Source of the DNA: Paludibacteraceae bacterium
GTDB taxonomy: Bacteria > Bacteroidota > Bacteroidia > Bacteroidales > Paludibacteraceae
Direction: 5' to 3'
Length of the DNA stretch: 64,000 nucleotides
Assembly: GCA_905233415.1 (NCBI GenBank)
Contig: CAJOEX010000002.1
Span: forward strand, 56,951 to 120,950
Shown piece after piece: positions 10,045 through 19,033 of the stretch (its first letter is position 1; each line of letters begins with the position of its first letter). The translations under genes and the position numbers were made by a program. Under the pieces are notes generated by a model. It saw only the letters and a program-made list of their open reading frames with translations, was not told the origin of the DNA and searched no databases.

Positions 10045-11919
10045 TTATCTACCTAAAAGCACAAGCAAAACCGATATATCATTCGGGCTGACACCCGGAA
10101 TACGACTGGCTTCGCCTATGGTTTTGGGCTTGATACGAGTAAGCTTCTGCCGAGCTTCGGTAGAGAGAGATTGCAGGGAATTATAGTCAAAAGACTCCGA
10201 AAGCGTGATTTGTTCCAAGCGCTGAAGTTTCTCAGCGGCCTGCTTTTCGCGATGAATATAGCCGGCATACTTGGTGTTAATCTCAGCAGACTCAACTATC
10301 TCAATCCGGCGGGTGCCAAGTGTATCAAGGAAAGCATGAAGTGAAGGAACAACTTCCGCCAAAGAATCAATGGTTACTTGCGGACGCATAACGAGGTCAT
10401 GGAGTTTGCAACCATGCTGAAGCGGAGAAATAGCATTAGCCTCAAGCCATGAATTGATTTCTTCCGGCTTGATTTTAGTATCCAAAAGGAACTGTTGCAG
10501 ATTATTGACAGCCTCCTGCTTGGCAGTATATAGGTTGTGCCGATAAGCATCCGCCAAACCCAAATTATACGACTTTTCCGTCAAGCGTTCATCCGCATTA
10601 TCCTGCCGCAGCAAAATGCGGTATTCGGCACGAGAAGTGAACATACGGTACGGTTCGTCCACTCCTTTGGTAACAAGGTCGTCAATGAGCACACCAATAT
10701 AACTTTCGTCTCTACCAAGCGTGAAAGCAGGCAAGTCGTGAATGTTTTGATGGGCGTTAATACCGGCAATCAGACCCTGTCCGGCTGCTTCTTCATAACC
10801 GGTAGTACCGTTTATCTGTCCGGCAAAGAAGAGGTTTTTAATGAGTTTGGTTTCTAACGTATGGTGAAGCTGTGTGGGATCAAAGAAGTCATATTCAATG
10901 GCATAACCCGGCCGATACATGATTACATTCTCCAATCCGGGAACGGTTTTCATAGCAGCCAATTGGACTTTCCACGGCAGACTGGAAGAGAAACCGTTCA
11001 CATAGTATTCATTGGAATCCACACCTTCCGGCTCCAAAAACAATTGATGAGCTTCTTTGTTGGCAAAAGTGATTATTTTCGTCTCAATACTTGGACAGTA
11101 ACGAGGCCCGATACTCTTAATTTGGCCATTGTATAAAGGCGAATCAGGCAAACCCTGACGCAAGGCATCATGGGTTTTCGGATTGGTATAAGTTATCCAA
11201 CAGGACATCTGCTTGAGTTCACGATGAACCGAATCCAAATAAGAGAACTGATGCCAATCTTCGTCACCTTTTTGCTCGGTCAATGCGGAGAAATCTATGC
11301 TTCTTCTGTCAATTCGGGCAGGTGTACCGGTTTTCATACGGTCTGACTTAAAACCAAATTGAACAAGTTGTTCCGTCAGCTCATAACTGGCAGGTTCGGA
11401 AGTGCGTCCACCTTTAATCTGCGCTCTACCGAAATGTAGTAAGCCGTTTAGGAATGTACCATTAGTAAGAATTACAGCCTTTGCGGACATCTCAATACCA
11501 AGCATTGTTTTCACGCCACACGTGGTGGAATCGGAGAAAATTAACTCTGTTACGACATCTTGCCAGATATAGAGATTAGCTGTATTTGAAAGGGTTTTGA
11601 CCCACTCGTTTATAAATTGTTTGCGGTCAGACTGACTACGCGGACTCCACATGGCAGGACCTTTGGAACGATTCAACATGCGGAACTGGATAGCGGAATG
11701 GTCAGTTACTTGCGCCATCTGCCCGCCAAGTGCATCAATTTCACGGACTATCTGTCCCTTTGCAATTCCGCCAACAGCGGGGTTACAGCTCATTTGGGCA
11801 ATCTTGTTCATATCCATCGTAATGAGCAAGGTTTTGCTTCCCAATCGTGCTGCAGCCGAAGCAGCTTCACAGCCCGCATGACCTGCGCCTACAACAATTA
11901 TGTCGTATTTAAAGTCCAT
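10045..11919 (-). CDS. mnmG: tRNA uridine-5-carboxymethylaminomethyl modification enzyme MnmG/GidA
   Basis: IIVVGAGHAGCEAASAAARLG; NPAVGGIAKGQIVREIDALGG; GINGTTGYEEAAGQGL-type motif. Confidence 0.97.
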   Translation of the reverse strand: MDFKYDIIVVGAGHAGCEAASAAARLGSKTLLITMDMNKIAQMSCNPAVGGIAKGQIVREIDALGGQMAQVTDHSAIQFRMLNRSKGPAMWSPRSQSDRKQFINEWVKTLSNTANLYIWQDVVTELIFSDSTTCGVKTMLGIEMSAKAVILTNGTFLNGLLHFGRAQIKGGRTSEPASYELTEQLVQFGFKSDRMKTGTPARIDRRSIDFSALTEQKGDEDWHQFSYLDSVHRELKQMSCWITYTNPKTHDALRQGLPDSPLYNGQIKSIGPRYCPSIETKIITFANKEAHQLFLEPEGVDSNEYYVNGFSSSLPWKVQLAAMKTVPGLENVIMYRPGYAIEYDFFDPTQLHHTLETKLIKNLFFAGQINGTTGYEEAAGQGLIAGINAHQNIHDLPAFTLGRDESYIGVLIDDLVTKGVDEPYRMFTSRAEYRILLRQDNADERLTEKSYNLGLADAYRHNLYTAKQEAVNNLQQFLLDTKIKPEEINSWLEANAISPLQHGCKLHDLVMRPQVTIDSLAEVVPSLHAFLDTLGTRRIEIVESAEINTKYAGYIHREKQAAEKLQRLEQITLSESFDYNSLQSLSTEARQKLTRIKPKTIGEASRIPGVSPNDISVLLVLLGR

Positions 11920-11937
11920 TACATCATTGACAAAAGG

Positions 11938-12153
11938 TTATTAACACCTAATATATAAATATAGAATATTTTCTAAAAAATTCAATGTTTATTTATATAG
12001 TGTAAATATGTTAATAAGTTATGTAAGTACTTGATTATTAAGGATTTACGAAGCTATTTTTGTGTTAATTAAATGTAAATCTTGTTCAAAAACAACAGTT
12101 TTCAACATTTATCAATACTGTGTTTAGTGTAATTGTTAATAACTTGTTTATAA
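11938..12153. other. AT-rich intergenic region with clustered DnaA-box-like 9-mers (weak candidate origin-like region)
   Basis: TTATTAACA at 11938-11946, its reverse complement at 12009-12017 and 12134-12142, and relaxed boxes at 12109 and 12145; adjacent to mnmG. Confidence 0.3.
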
Positions 12154-13098
12154 CCATTTTTTGATTCTGAAGAAGCCGAGTACAGCCAATGTAAACGCAA
12201 TCATCAATCCAATAGCCCAGAGGTATCCATGCGACCAATGGAGTTCCGGCATCACGTCAAAGTTCATGCCGTACATACTTGCTATCAAAGTTGGCGGCAG
12301 GAAAATAATGTTAATAACTGTGAAAATCTTGATTATCTTGTTCTGTTCGATGTTTACCAAACCAAGAAAAGTATCCTGCAGGTAGTCAAGACGGTCAAAA
12401 CCGAAACGTGTGTAATCAAAAAGTGAGTTGATATCCTTAATAATCATCGTCAGACGTGGTTGGAGTTCCTGCGGGAAGAAATCACATTTAAGGAAATTGC
12501 TGATAACACGTTGTTTGTCTATAATATTTTGACGGATGACGGTTACTTTTTCCTGCAAGTCCTTGATTTGCAACAGGAAATCTTCGTCCACGTGTTCGGA
12601 AGCTTTAGTGATTTCATCGGATAGTTTGGTAATCATATCCGTGGTATCCTCAATCAAGTCGGCATCTTTTTCAACACGGGTTTCCATCAATGCCACCAAA
12701 ACATGGAATCCTGACGGGAAATTGCGCGTATTGACAAACATTCGCTTGATAGTTTCGTTAAAACTACCCAGTTCGGCGTCATGAGAAGTCACAAGAATGT
12801 TGTTTTTGACAATAAAGTTAACCGGCTCGACTTCGAAATTAGAGTGAAGGAAGTTACTGTTGGCAACAATAGAATCGTCTGTCTGGATATAACGGGACGA
12901 CATCTCGATTTCCTCCATTTCTTCGTCTTCCTGAATATCAATCTTGAGGAAACCTTCCAGTGTATCCTCAGTTTTGTCGCTTACATCGAGCAAATCGATC
13001 CAAATAATATCCTTTTTATCAAGTTCCTTCAGTGCGCCGATTGTTTTTGCGACTTTGATTTTATCGTTGTCTTTATAAAATATTCTCAGTTCTGACAT
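12148..13098 (-). CDS. corA: CorA family magnesium/cobalt transporter
   Basis: C-terminal TM pair with the YGMNF motif (LPPTLIASMYGMNFDVMPEL). Confidence 0.95.
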   Translation of the reverse strand: MSELRIFYKDNDKIKVAKTIGALKELDKKDIIWIDLLDVSDKTEDTLEGFLKIDIQEDEEMEEIEMSSRYIQTDDSIVANSNFLHSNFEVEPVNFIVKNNILVTSHDAELGSFNETIKRMFVNTRNFPSGFHVLVALMETRVEKDADLIEDTTDMITKLSDEITKASEHVDEDFLLQIKDLQEKVTVIRQNIIDKQRVISNFLKCDFFPQELQPRLTMIIKDINSLFDYTRFGFDRLDYLQDTFLGLVNIEQNKIIKIFTVINIIFLPPTLIASMYGMNFDVMPELHWSHGYLWAIGLMIAFTLAVLGFFRIKKWL

Positions 13099-13865
13099 GG
13101 TTGTAATAATTTTGTGAGGTTAATAAACTCTTCAACAGATAATTGTTCCGGTCGTTTGGTCAGGTAGTTTTCCAGCTTTGCTTCATCGGTAATAAATTCG
13201 TGAAGCGAGTTTCGCAATTGTTTTCGTCGCTGGTTAAAAGCCGTTTTGACAACCGTTTTGAAAAGCCGTTCGTCGCAGTCAAGAGACGTACGGCTGTTTC
13301 GTCGTAATCGTACCACAGCCGATTTGACTTTCGGCGGCGGATTGAATACATTTTCGTCAACTGTGAACAAATATTCTATATCGTACCATGCCTGCAGCAG
13401 GACGCTGAGGATGCCGTATGCTTTTTTGCCCGGTTTGGAGGCAATCCGTTCAGCTACTTCCTTCTGAATCATGCCTGAACATACCGGAATTCGGTCTTTA
13501 TAGTCAAGCACTTTGAAGAAAATTTGGCTGCTTATATTGTAGGGATAATTGCCAATAACGCCGAATTCACCGGCAGGAAAGACGTTGTTAAGGTCCAATT
13601 TAAGGAAGTCTCCTTCAATAAGTTTGAGTTCGGGATACCATTCCTTAAGGTATGCCACCGACTCGCGGTCCAATTCAATAGCCGTGAGGTTGATATTCGG
13701 ATTTTGGAGCAGGAATTGCGTGAGCACGCCCATTCCGGGACCGATTTCCAGAACGGGGAACTTCTCCGACACAGTCGGATTGATGGTCTCAGCAATCTTC
13801 CGGGCGACACCAAGGTCTTTCAAGAAGTGCTGACCCAGCGATTTCTTGGCGCGTACTTTTTGCAT
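13086..13865 (-). CDS. rsmA: 16S rRNA (adenine1518/1519-N6)-dimethyltransferase
   Basis: ORF 13086-13979; likely start MQKVRAKKSLGQHFLKD at 13865; VLEIGPGMGVLTQ, GNYPYNISSQI. Confidence 0.95.
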   Translation of the reverse strand: MQKVRAKKSLGQHFLKDLGVARKIAETINPTVSEKFPVLEIGPGMGVLTQFLLQNPNINLTAIELDRESVAYLKEWYPELKLIEGDFLKLDLNNVFPAGEFGVIGNYPYNISSQIFFKVLDYKDRIPVCSGMIQKEVAERIASKPGKKAYGILSVLLQAWYDIEYLFTVDENVFNPPPKVKSAVVRLRRNSRTSLDCDERLFKTVVKTAFNQRRKQLRNSLHEFITDEAKLENYLTKRPEQLSVEEFINLTKLLQPCQN

Positions 13866-13984
13866 TTTCTTGGTGATAGTCGTCCATAAAATTTGTGTAA
13901 TTAAAAAATTTGTTGTACTTTTGCAGCGTTTTTTCTGCAAATTCGCGGCAAAAGTACTGCTTTTATTTGAAATATGCAAAAAAA

Positions 13985-14473
13985 ATGAATAAATTAGCGC
14001 ATTTTATCACAGAAATTATAGATTTTTTCTATAAACCATTCCAAAAATTGCTTCCTGAGCAACTTTTTCGCTATGCTGCGTGTGGTGGCGGGAACATGGT
14101 TTTGGACTGGATGCTGTATTTCCTCATCTATAATTTTGTCATCGGGCACGAACTGGTTTATTTTTCGATTTTCGGCCATCAGCTTTGCCTGACACCGCAT
14201 ATTGCAACCATTTGTGTTGTGTTTCCGATAACGCTTCTGACCGGTTTCTGGCTGAATAAATACGTCACTTTCACGCAGTCTTCGCTACATGGTTTCAGAC
14301 AGTTGATGCGCTATGTGATGATTGTGGCGGTCAATTTGGCAATCAACTATTTCGGACTGAAGTTGTGCGTTGAAGTTTGGGGCTGGTATCCGACGCCGAG
14401 TAAGATGTTCATTACGATGATTACGGTTTGCATCTCATTCTTCGGTCAAAAGTATTTCAGTTTCCGGAAATAA
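13985..14473 (+). CDS. GtrA family membrane protein
   Basis: ORF 13910-14473, start MNKLAHFIT at 13985; four TM segments; FRYAACGGGNMVLDW and NKYVTFTQS. Confidence 0.75.
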   Translation: MNKLAHFITEIIDFFYKPFQKLLPEQLFRYAACGGGNMVLDWMLYFLIYNFVIGHELVYFSIFGHQLCLTPHIATICVVFPITLLTGFWLNKYVTFTQSSLHGFRQLMRYVMIVAVNLAINYFGLKLCVEVWGWYPTPSKMFITMITVCISFFGQKYFSFRK

Positions 14474-14477
14474 AAAA

Positions 14478-14501
14478 GGTGTGCCGTTGTTTGGCACACC
14501 T
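14478..14501. terminator. Bidirectional hairpin terminator
   Basis: AGGTGTGCC-GTTGTTT-GGCACACCT flanked by A-rich and T-rich runs between convergent genes. Confidence 0.85.
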
Positions 14502-14506
14502 GATTT

Positions 14507-15955
14507 TTACAGTGCTTTGAGAATCGCCAGCGTGTAGTGATGTAGTTTCTGCACGGTGGCAATATTCACGCGTTCATCGGGTGAATGCGGGTGTTCGATG
14601 GTCGGTCCGAAGGAAATCATTTCCATTCCCGGATAGTTGCGGCCGATGATACCGCACTCCAAACCGGCGTGAATGGTTACAACACGCGGTGTAGTGCCGA
14701 ATTCTTTGTTGTAAACATCCTTCATCGTTGCCAGCAGACTGCTCTTGAAGTTGGGTTTCCAGCCCGGATAGGCGCCTGAGAACTGCACATCTGCTCCTGC
14801 CAAAGCAAAGGCGGAGTGGATGATTTGCTTGAGTTCTTCCTTGCGGCTCTCCACACTCGAGCGGGTAAGGCAGAAGGCCGTCACTTTGTTGTTTTCCGTC
14901 TTAATCATCGCGAGGTTATTGCTGGTTTCAACGATGTCCGGCATTTCCGGAATCATGCGGTAAACACCGTGCGGGCATAATGTGATTGCGTGAATGAGGA
15001 AATCCTGTACATCTTCCGGCATTTCGGTTTGCGGGCAGGTAATTTCTTCGGCGGTAAGATGGATATTGTCTTCGATTCCATCGAACTCGCGTATGAATAA
15101 ATCCTCGTATTCATCGACTAATTCCAAAAATTCTTCCTTACTTTCGGCAGGAATAGTCACCACAGCAGATGCCTCACGCGGAATGGCATTACGCAGGCTT
15201 CCGCCTTCCACACATGCCAAGCGTGCTTCATAATTGGCAACGGCATCTTTGAGTAGGCGGAACAGCAGTTTGATGGCATTTGCACGCTGCAGATGGATGT
15301 CGCAGCCGGAGTGACCGCCTTTGCAGCCTGTCAGACTGATTTTCAAGGCAATATCACCTTCTTCCACCTCCACCGGTTGGAAATCAAAGGTGGCCGTGGT
15401 ATCCACACCTCCGGCGCAACCGACATAGAGTTCGCCTTCCGTTTCCGAATCCAGATTGAGCAGGTATTTGCCTTGCAGCAGACCGCCTTTGAGGTCGAAA
15501 GCACCGTACATACCTGTTTCTTCGTCAACCGTGAAGAATGCCTCCAATGGCGGATGAACAGCCGATTTGTCGGCAAGAATCGCCATAGCGGTAGCTACAC
15601 CGATACCGTTGTCAGCGCCAAGCGTGGTGCCGTCCGCTGTTACCCATTCTTTATTATCCTCCACATAAGCCTTAATCGGGTCTTTCTCAAAGTCAAATGC
15701 CACATCCGAGTTCTTCTGCGGAACCATATCCATATGTCCTTGCAGAATCACTCCCGGATGGTTTTCGTAGCCCGGGGAAGCGGGTTTGCGGATGATGACG
15801 TTGCCGATTTGGTCGGTGATGGTTTCCAGACCAAGTGAACGGCCGTAGTTGGCGAGAAACTCGGAGATTTCTTTCTTTTTGCCCGACGGACGGGGAATTT
15901 GGGTAAGGCAGTGGAAATTGTTCCACAATGCCCTTGGCTCTAAATTCTGTAACAT
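14507..15955 (-). CDS. pepD: Aminoacyl-histidine dipeptidase (PepD, M20 family)
   Basis: GVILQGHMDMVPQKN, LGADNGIGVATAMA, TVDEETGMYGAFDL. Confidence 0.95.
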   Translation of the reverse strand: MLQNLEPRALWNNFHCLTQIPRPSGKKKEISEFLANYGRSLGLETITDQIGNVIIRKPASPGYENHPGVILQGHMDMVPQKNSDVAFDFEKDPIKAYVEDNKEWVTADGTTLGADNGIGVATAMAILADKSAVHPPLEAFFTVDEETGMYGAFDLKGGLLQGKYLLNLDSETEGELYVGCAGGVDTTATFDFQPVEVEEGDIALKISLTGCKGGHSGCDIHLQRANAIKLLFRLLKDAVANYEARLACVEGGSLRNAIPREASAVVTIPAESKEEFLELVDEYEDLFIREFDGIEDNIHLTAEEITCPQTEMPEDVQDFLIHAITLCPHGVYRMIPEMPDIVETSNNLAMIKTENNKVTAFCLTRSSVESRKEELKQIIHSAFALAGADVQFSGAYPGWKPNFKSSLLATMKDVYNKEFGTTPRVVTIHAGLECGIIGRNYPGMEMISFGPTIEHPHSPDERVNIATVQKLHHYTLAILKAL

Positions 15956-15995
15956 AGTATTGTCTTAAGTTAGTTATTCGTTGGATATCAGTTAG

Positions 15996-17024
15996 TTATT
16001 CCGCCGTCAGTTCGCCGCACAGATTCTGCTGTAACATGCCTTTGACGGTGTCAATATCGTCGTATTCACCGAACAAATACATCATTTTGGTGAGTAGTGC
16101 TTCGGTAGTAATATCATAGCCGGATATGACGCCTGCTTTCATCAGATTGAGCGATGTGTCGTATAATCCCATTTCCACCGACCCGGTGTTGCATTGGGTT
16201 TTGTTGACGATGATGATACCTCGCTCAACGGCTTTGCGCAATTCGTCGTACAGCCATTTGTCAGAGGGTGCGTTTCCTGCGCCGTATGTCTCCAGCACCA
16301 CGCCGCGCAGACCTTTTGTGGTCAGTAGTGAGTGTACTACCGGCTTTGTTATACCCGGGAACAGTTTGAGCACCGCTACGTTATTGTCTGTGTTTACGCG
16401 CAGATGCAGCGTTTTGCTGAGGTCGCTGTAGTAGATAAGGTGTGGCTGGTAAGTGATGTGAACACCTGCTTGTGCAAGGGCAGGGTAGTTGTACGAATTG
16501 AATGCTGTGAAATTTTCCGCATTCTTTTTGGTGGTGCGGTTTGCGCGGAACAGTTTGTCGCCGAAGAAGATTGTCACTTCCGGCACGATGGCATTTCCTT
16601 CTTCATCCTTTGCTGCGGCTATTTCGATAGCGGTCAGCAGGTTTTCTTTAGCGTCCGAACGCAGTACACCAACCGGCAACTGGCTTCCTGTGAACACGAC
16701 CGGTTTGCTTAAATTGGCAAGCATAAACGATAGTGCGGAACCCGAATAGGACATGGTGTCAGTGCCGTGCAGGATAACAAAACCGTCGTATTCATCGTAG
16801 TTGTCATAGACGGCGTGAGCCATTTTGGCCCAATTATCGGGATTGACATCGGACGAGTCAATCAGCGGGTCAAAGGGCAGAATATCCACTTTGATGTTTG
16901 ACGTGAACAACTCCGGCACAAAGGCTTTGAAGGTATTCAAGTCTGCCGGATGCAGGGCGTTTGTTTGCTTGTTCTGCACCATGCAAATCGTTCCGCCGGT
17001 AAGTATGAGCAGTACTTTATCCAT
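15996..17024 (-). CDS. ansA: Type I L-asparaginase
   Basis: LLILTGGTICMV; FVILHGTDTMSYSGSALSFML. Confidence 0.95.
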   Translation of the reverse strand: MDKVLLILTGGTICMVQNKQTNALHPADLNTFKAFVPELFTSNIKVDILPFDPLIDSSDVNPDNWAKMAHAVYDNYDEYDGFVILHGTDTMSYSGSALSFMLANLSKPVVFTGSQLPVGVLRSDAKENLLTAIEIAAAKDEEGNAIVPEVTIFFGDKLFRANRTTKKNAENFTAFNSYNYPALAQAGVHITYQPHLIYYSDLSKTLHLRVNTDNNVAVLKLFPGITKPVVHSLLTTKGLRGVVLETYGAGNAPSDKWLYDELRKAVERGIIIVNKTQCNTGSVEMGLYDTSLNLMKAGVISGYDITTEALLTKMMYLFGEYDDIDTVKGMLQQNLCGELTAE

Positions 17025-17148
17025 ATCCGCCGCAAAATTACTACTTTTTTTTTATTTATACAAATTTTTCTTACGAATTAAGGAATTTCAATCGCAAATG
17101 ATTAATTTTTCAATTGTCAAATCGTAAATCGTCCAATCGTAAATTCTT

Positions 17149-17181
17149 ATAACCCTGCGGTTACCCTGACGTTACCGACAC
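17149..17181. repeat. Short 11-bp-period repeat (ATAACCCTGCG / GTTACCCTGAC / GTTACCGACAC)
   Basis: Three degenerate units in exact 11-bp register. Confidence 0.6.
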
Positions 17182-17196
17182 GTTAGCCTCTTTTTT

Positions 17197-17540
17197 GCGT
17201 CTCGGGAGGGAGTCGAAAGGGTCTCGAAGAGAATAGGTCGTTGGTCGTTAGTCGTTGGACTCTTCCGAATTCCGGTGCAAAGATACGATGAACTATCTGC
17301 CTTTTGCAAATTTTTGAGCAAAAATTTTGCAAAAAAATGAACCTCCTTGAATATCCGAGCAAAATTCTTAGCTGGAAGGGCACGATAGATTCACAAATTC
17401 ACAAATTCACACAAATTTGTATCTTCATATTTTGCTCATAATAAATAATAATATATAATATTATTATATTATTATGGAGATTTTTACAACCTTCACCGAT
17501 GTGTGAATTTGTGAATTTTACACATATTCACACACTTCAC
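17197..17540. repeat. Composite intergenic element, copy A
   Basis: GTCGAAAGGGTCTCGAAG; 7-bp repeats GTCGTTG/GTCGTTA/GTCGTTG (17237-17257); ACTCTTCCGAATTCCGGTGCAAAGATAC; ATTCACAA repeats; AT palindrome around 17437-17475; inverted repeats TGTGTGAATTTGTGAATT. Same order as copy B at 63262-63542. Confidence 0.8.
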
Positions 17541-17631
17541 ACTTTCACATAAAATTGTGTGTTCATCATTTTATTTTGTGCAATTTCATTGAAATCTACA
17601 CTTTTTTCTTGTATATGTCGAAAAAAAGTAG

Positions 17632-17639
17632 TACCTTTG
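17632..17639 (+). promoter_or_regulatory. Bacteroidota -7 box TACCTTTG upstream of the methyltransferase/DUF262 pair
   Basis: AGTAGTACCTTTGCA; gives a leader of about 350 nt to the coding start. Confidence 0.65.
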
Positions 17640-17762
17640 CACCCGATTTGAAATGTGCATTTTTTGCACAAGTTCAACATACCGTCCCGCCCATGACGTT
17701 AAACCGAGCAAGACAGAGCGCAAAGCGTTGCGCGGTAAAATAACATATTAACAGCATTGGCT

Positions 17763-17943
17763 ATTATTCGCGTTCGAGAAAAAGGTCCGGAAAACTAATT
17801 TCTTAACAGAATTAGAAAAGCCAAGTTCACGGAAGTCACGGAACTTCCCACACTCATCACAAGCACTGATGTTTTTCAGTGTGAGTGTATCTATGATGAG
17901 TGGCGGGTTTTCTTTCCGGACCTCCCGTGAACGCGAGTAGATA
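17763..17943 (+). other. Nested inverted-repeat region (candidate structured leader RNA or MITE-like element)
   Basis: Outer arms TCGCGTTC...AGGTCCGGAAA (about 17766-17795) vs TTTCCGGACCT...GAACGCGA (about 17907-17940). Inner AAGTTC/GAACTT (17823-17846), CACTCATCA/TGATGAGTG (17851-17859/17894-17902) and CACTGA/TCAGTG (17864-17869/17876-17881). Confidence 0.7.
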
Positions 17944-18001
17944 TACTCACTTTTCTTTTCTGCCAGAGTGATTGATGGCAATGCAAAATTGCTATCAATC
18001 T

Positions 18002-19033
18002 ATGGCAAAACACGAAAGTCTTACCACAGCAAAAGATGTAAGGCAAGATGAGTTCTACACTCTGCTTGATGACATTTCAAATGAACTCAAGTATTACAAA
18101 CAACACTTTCAGGGCAAAGTTGTGTTGTGTAATTGTGATGACCCGTACGAAAGTAATTTCTTTAAGTACTTTGCGCTAAATTTCAACCAATTAGGTCTTA
18201 AAAAGCTAATAGCTACTTGCTATGATGGATCTCCTGTTTTAGGGAATGAGTTACTTTTAGATTTTGGCGATACTACAGATGAACCGAAGAAAATAGCCTA
18301 TAAAGTAGAAATTTCCGAGGTTAAGGACTACAATAATGATGGCGCTGTTAATCTTGCAGATGTGAAGTACTTAATGCAAAATGATCGAAATGTTATTTCT
18401 ATTCTTAAAGGTAATGGAGATTTTCGTTCTGCTGAATGTGTTGAATTACTCAAAGAAGCAGATATAGTAGTGACTAATCCGCCATTCTCATTGTTTAGGG
18501 AATATGTAGCACAATTGATGGCATATAAAAAGAAGTTTCTAATAATTGGAAATATGAACGCCATTACCTATAAAGAAATATTCCCTCTTATAAAGAATAA
18601 TGAGTTGTGGCTTGGAGTAACGCGACACGGAACAGGTTCTATGTGGTTTAAGATACCTGATTCTTTCCCTCAAAAGTCAGGACAGAAAATAGAAAACGGC
18701 ATTCGCTATCAAACGATAGGAAGTACAACGTGGTTTACAAATCTTGACCATTCTTTGAGGCATGAAGAAATTGTATTATACAAGGAATATAATCCAGACG
18801 AGTATCCTAAATACGACAATTATGACGCTATCAATGTGAATAAAGTCACAGAAATTCCTATTGATTATAAAGGGTGTATAGGAGTACCTATAACTTTTCT
18901 CGGGTCCTACAATCCCGATCAATTCGAAATTATCAAGTTCCGCAAAGGAGACGATGATAAAGATTTGACCGTTAATGGCAAGTCTCCATATTTCCGTATT
19001 TTAATTCGTAACAAAAAACCACAAAAGCCATGA
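18002..19033 (+). CDS. Adenine-specific DNA methyltransferase, EcoRI-methylase family
   Basis: ORF 17972-19033; likely start MAKHESLTTAKDVRQDEFYT; DIVVTNPPFSLFREYV; FLIIGNMNAITYKEIFPLI. Confidence 0.85.
   Translation: MAKHESLTTAKDVRQDEFYTLLDDISNELKYYKQHFQGKVVLCNCDDPYESNFFKYFALNFNQLGLKKLIATCYDGSPVLGNELLLDFGDTTDEPKKIAYKVEISEVKDYNNDGAVNLADVKYLMQNDRNVISILKGNGDFRSAECVELLKEADIVVTNPPFSLFREYVAQLMAYKKKFLIIGNMNAITYKEIFPLIKNNELWLGVTRHGTGSMWFKIPDSFPQKSGQKIENGIRYQTIGSTTWFTNLDHSLRHEEIVLYKEYNPDEYPKYDNYDAINVNKVTEIPIDYKGCIGVPITFLGSYNPDQFEIIKFRKGDDDKDLTVNGKSPYFRILIRNKKPQKP

Noticed and set aside
17748-17981. 77-aa minus-strand ORF upstream of the methyltransferase
   Set aside because: It coincides with the nested inverted repeats. 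The protein has no features, so the structured-element explanation is preferred.
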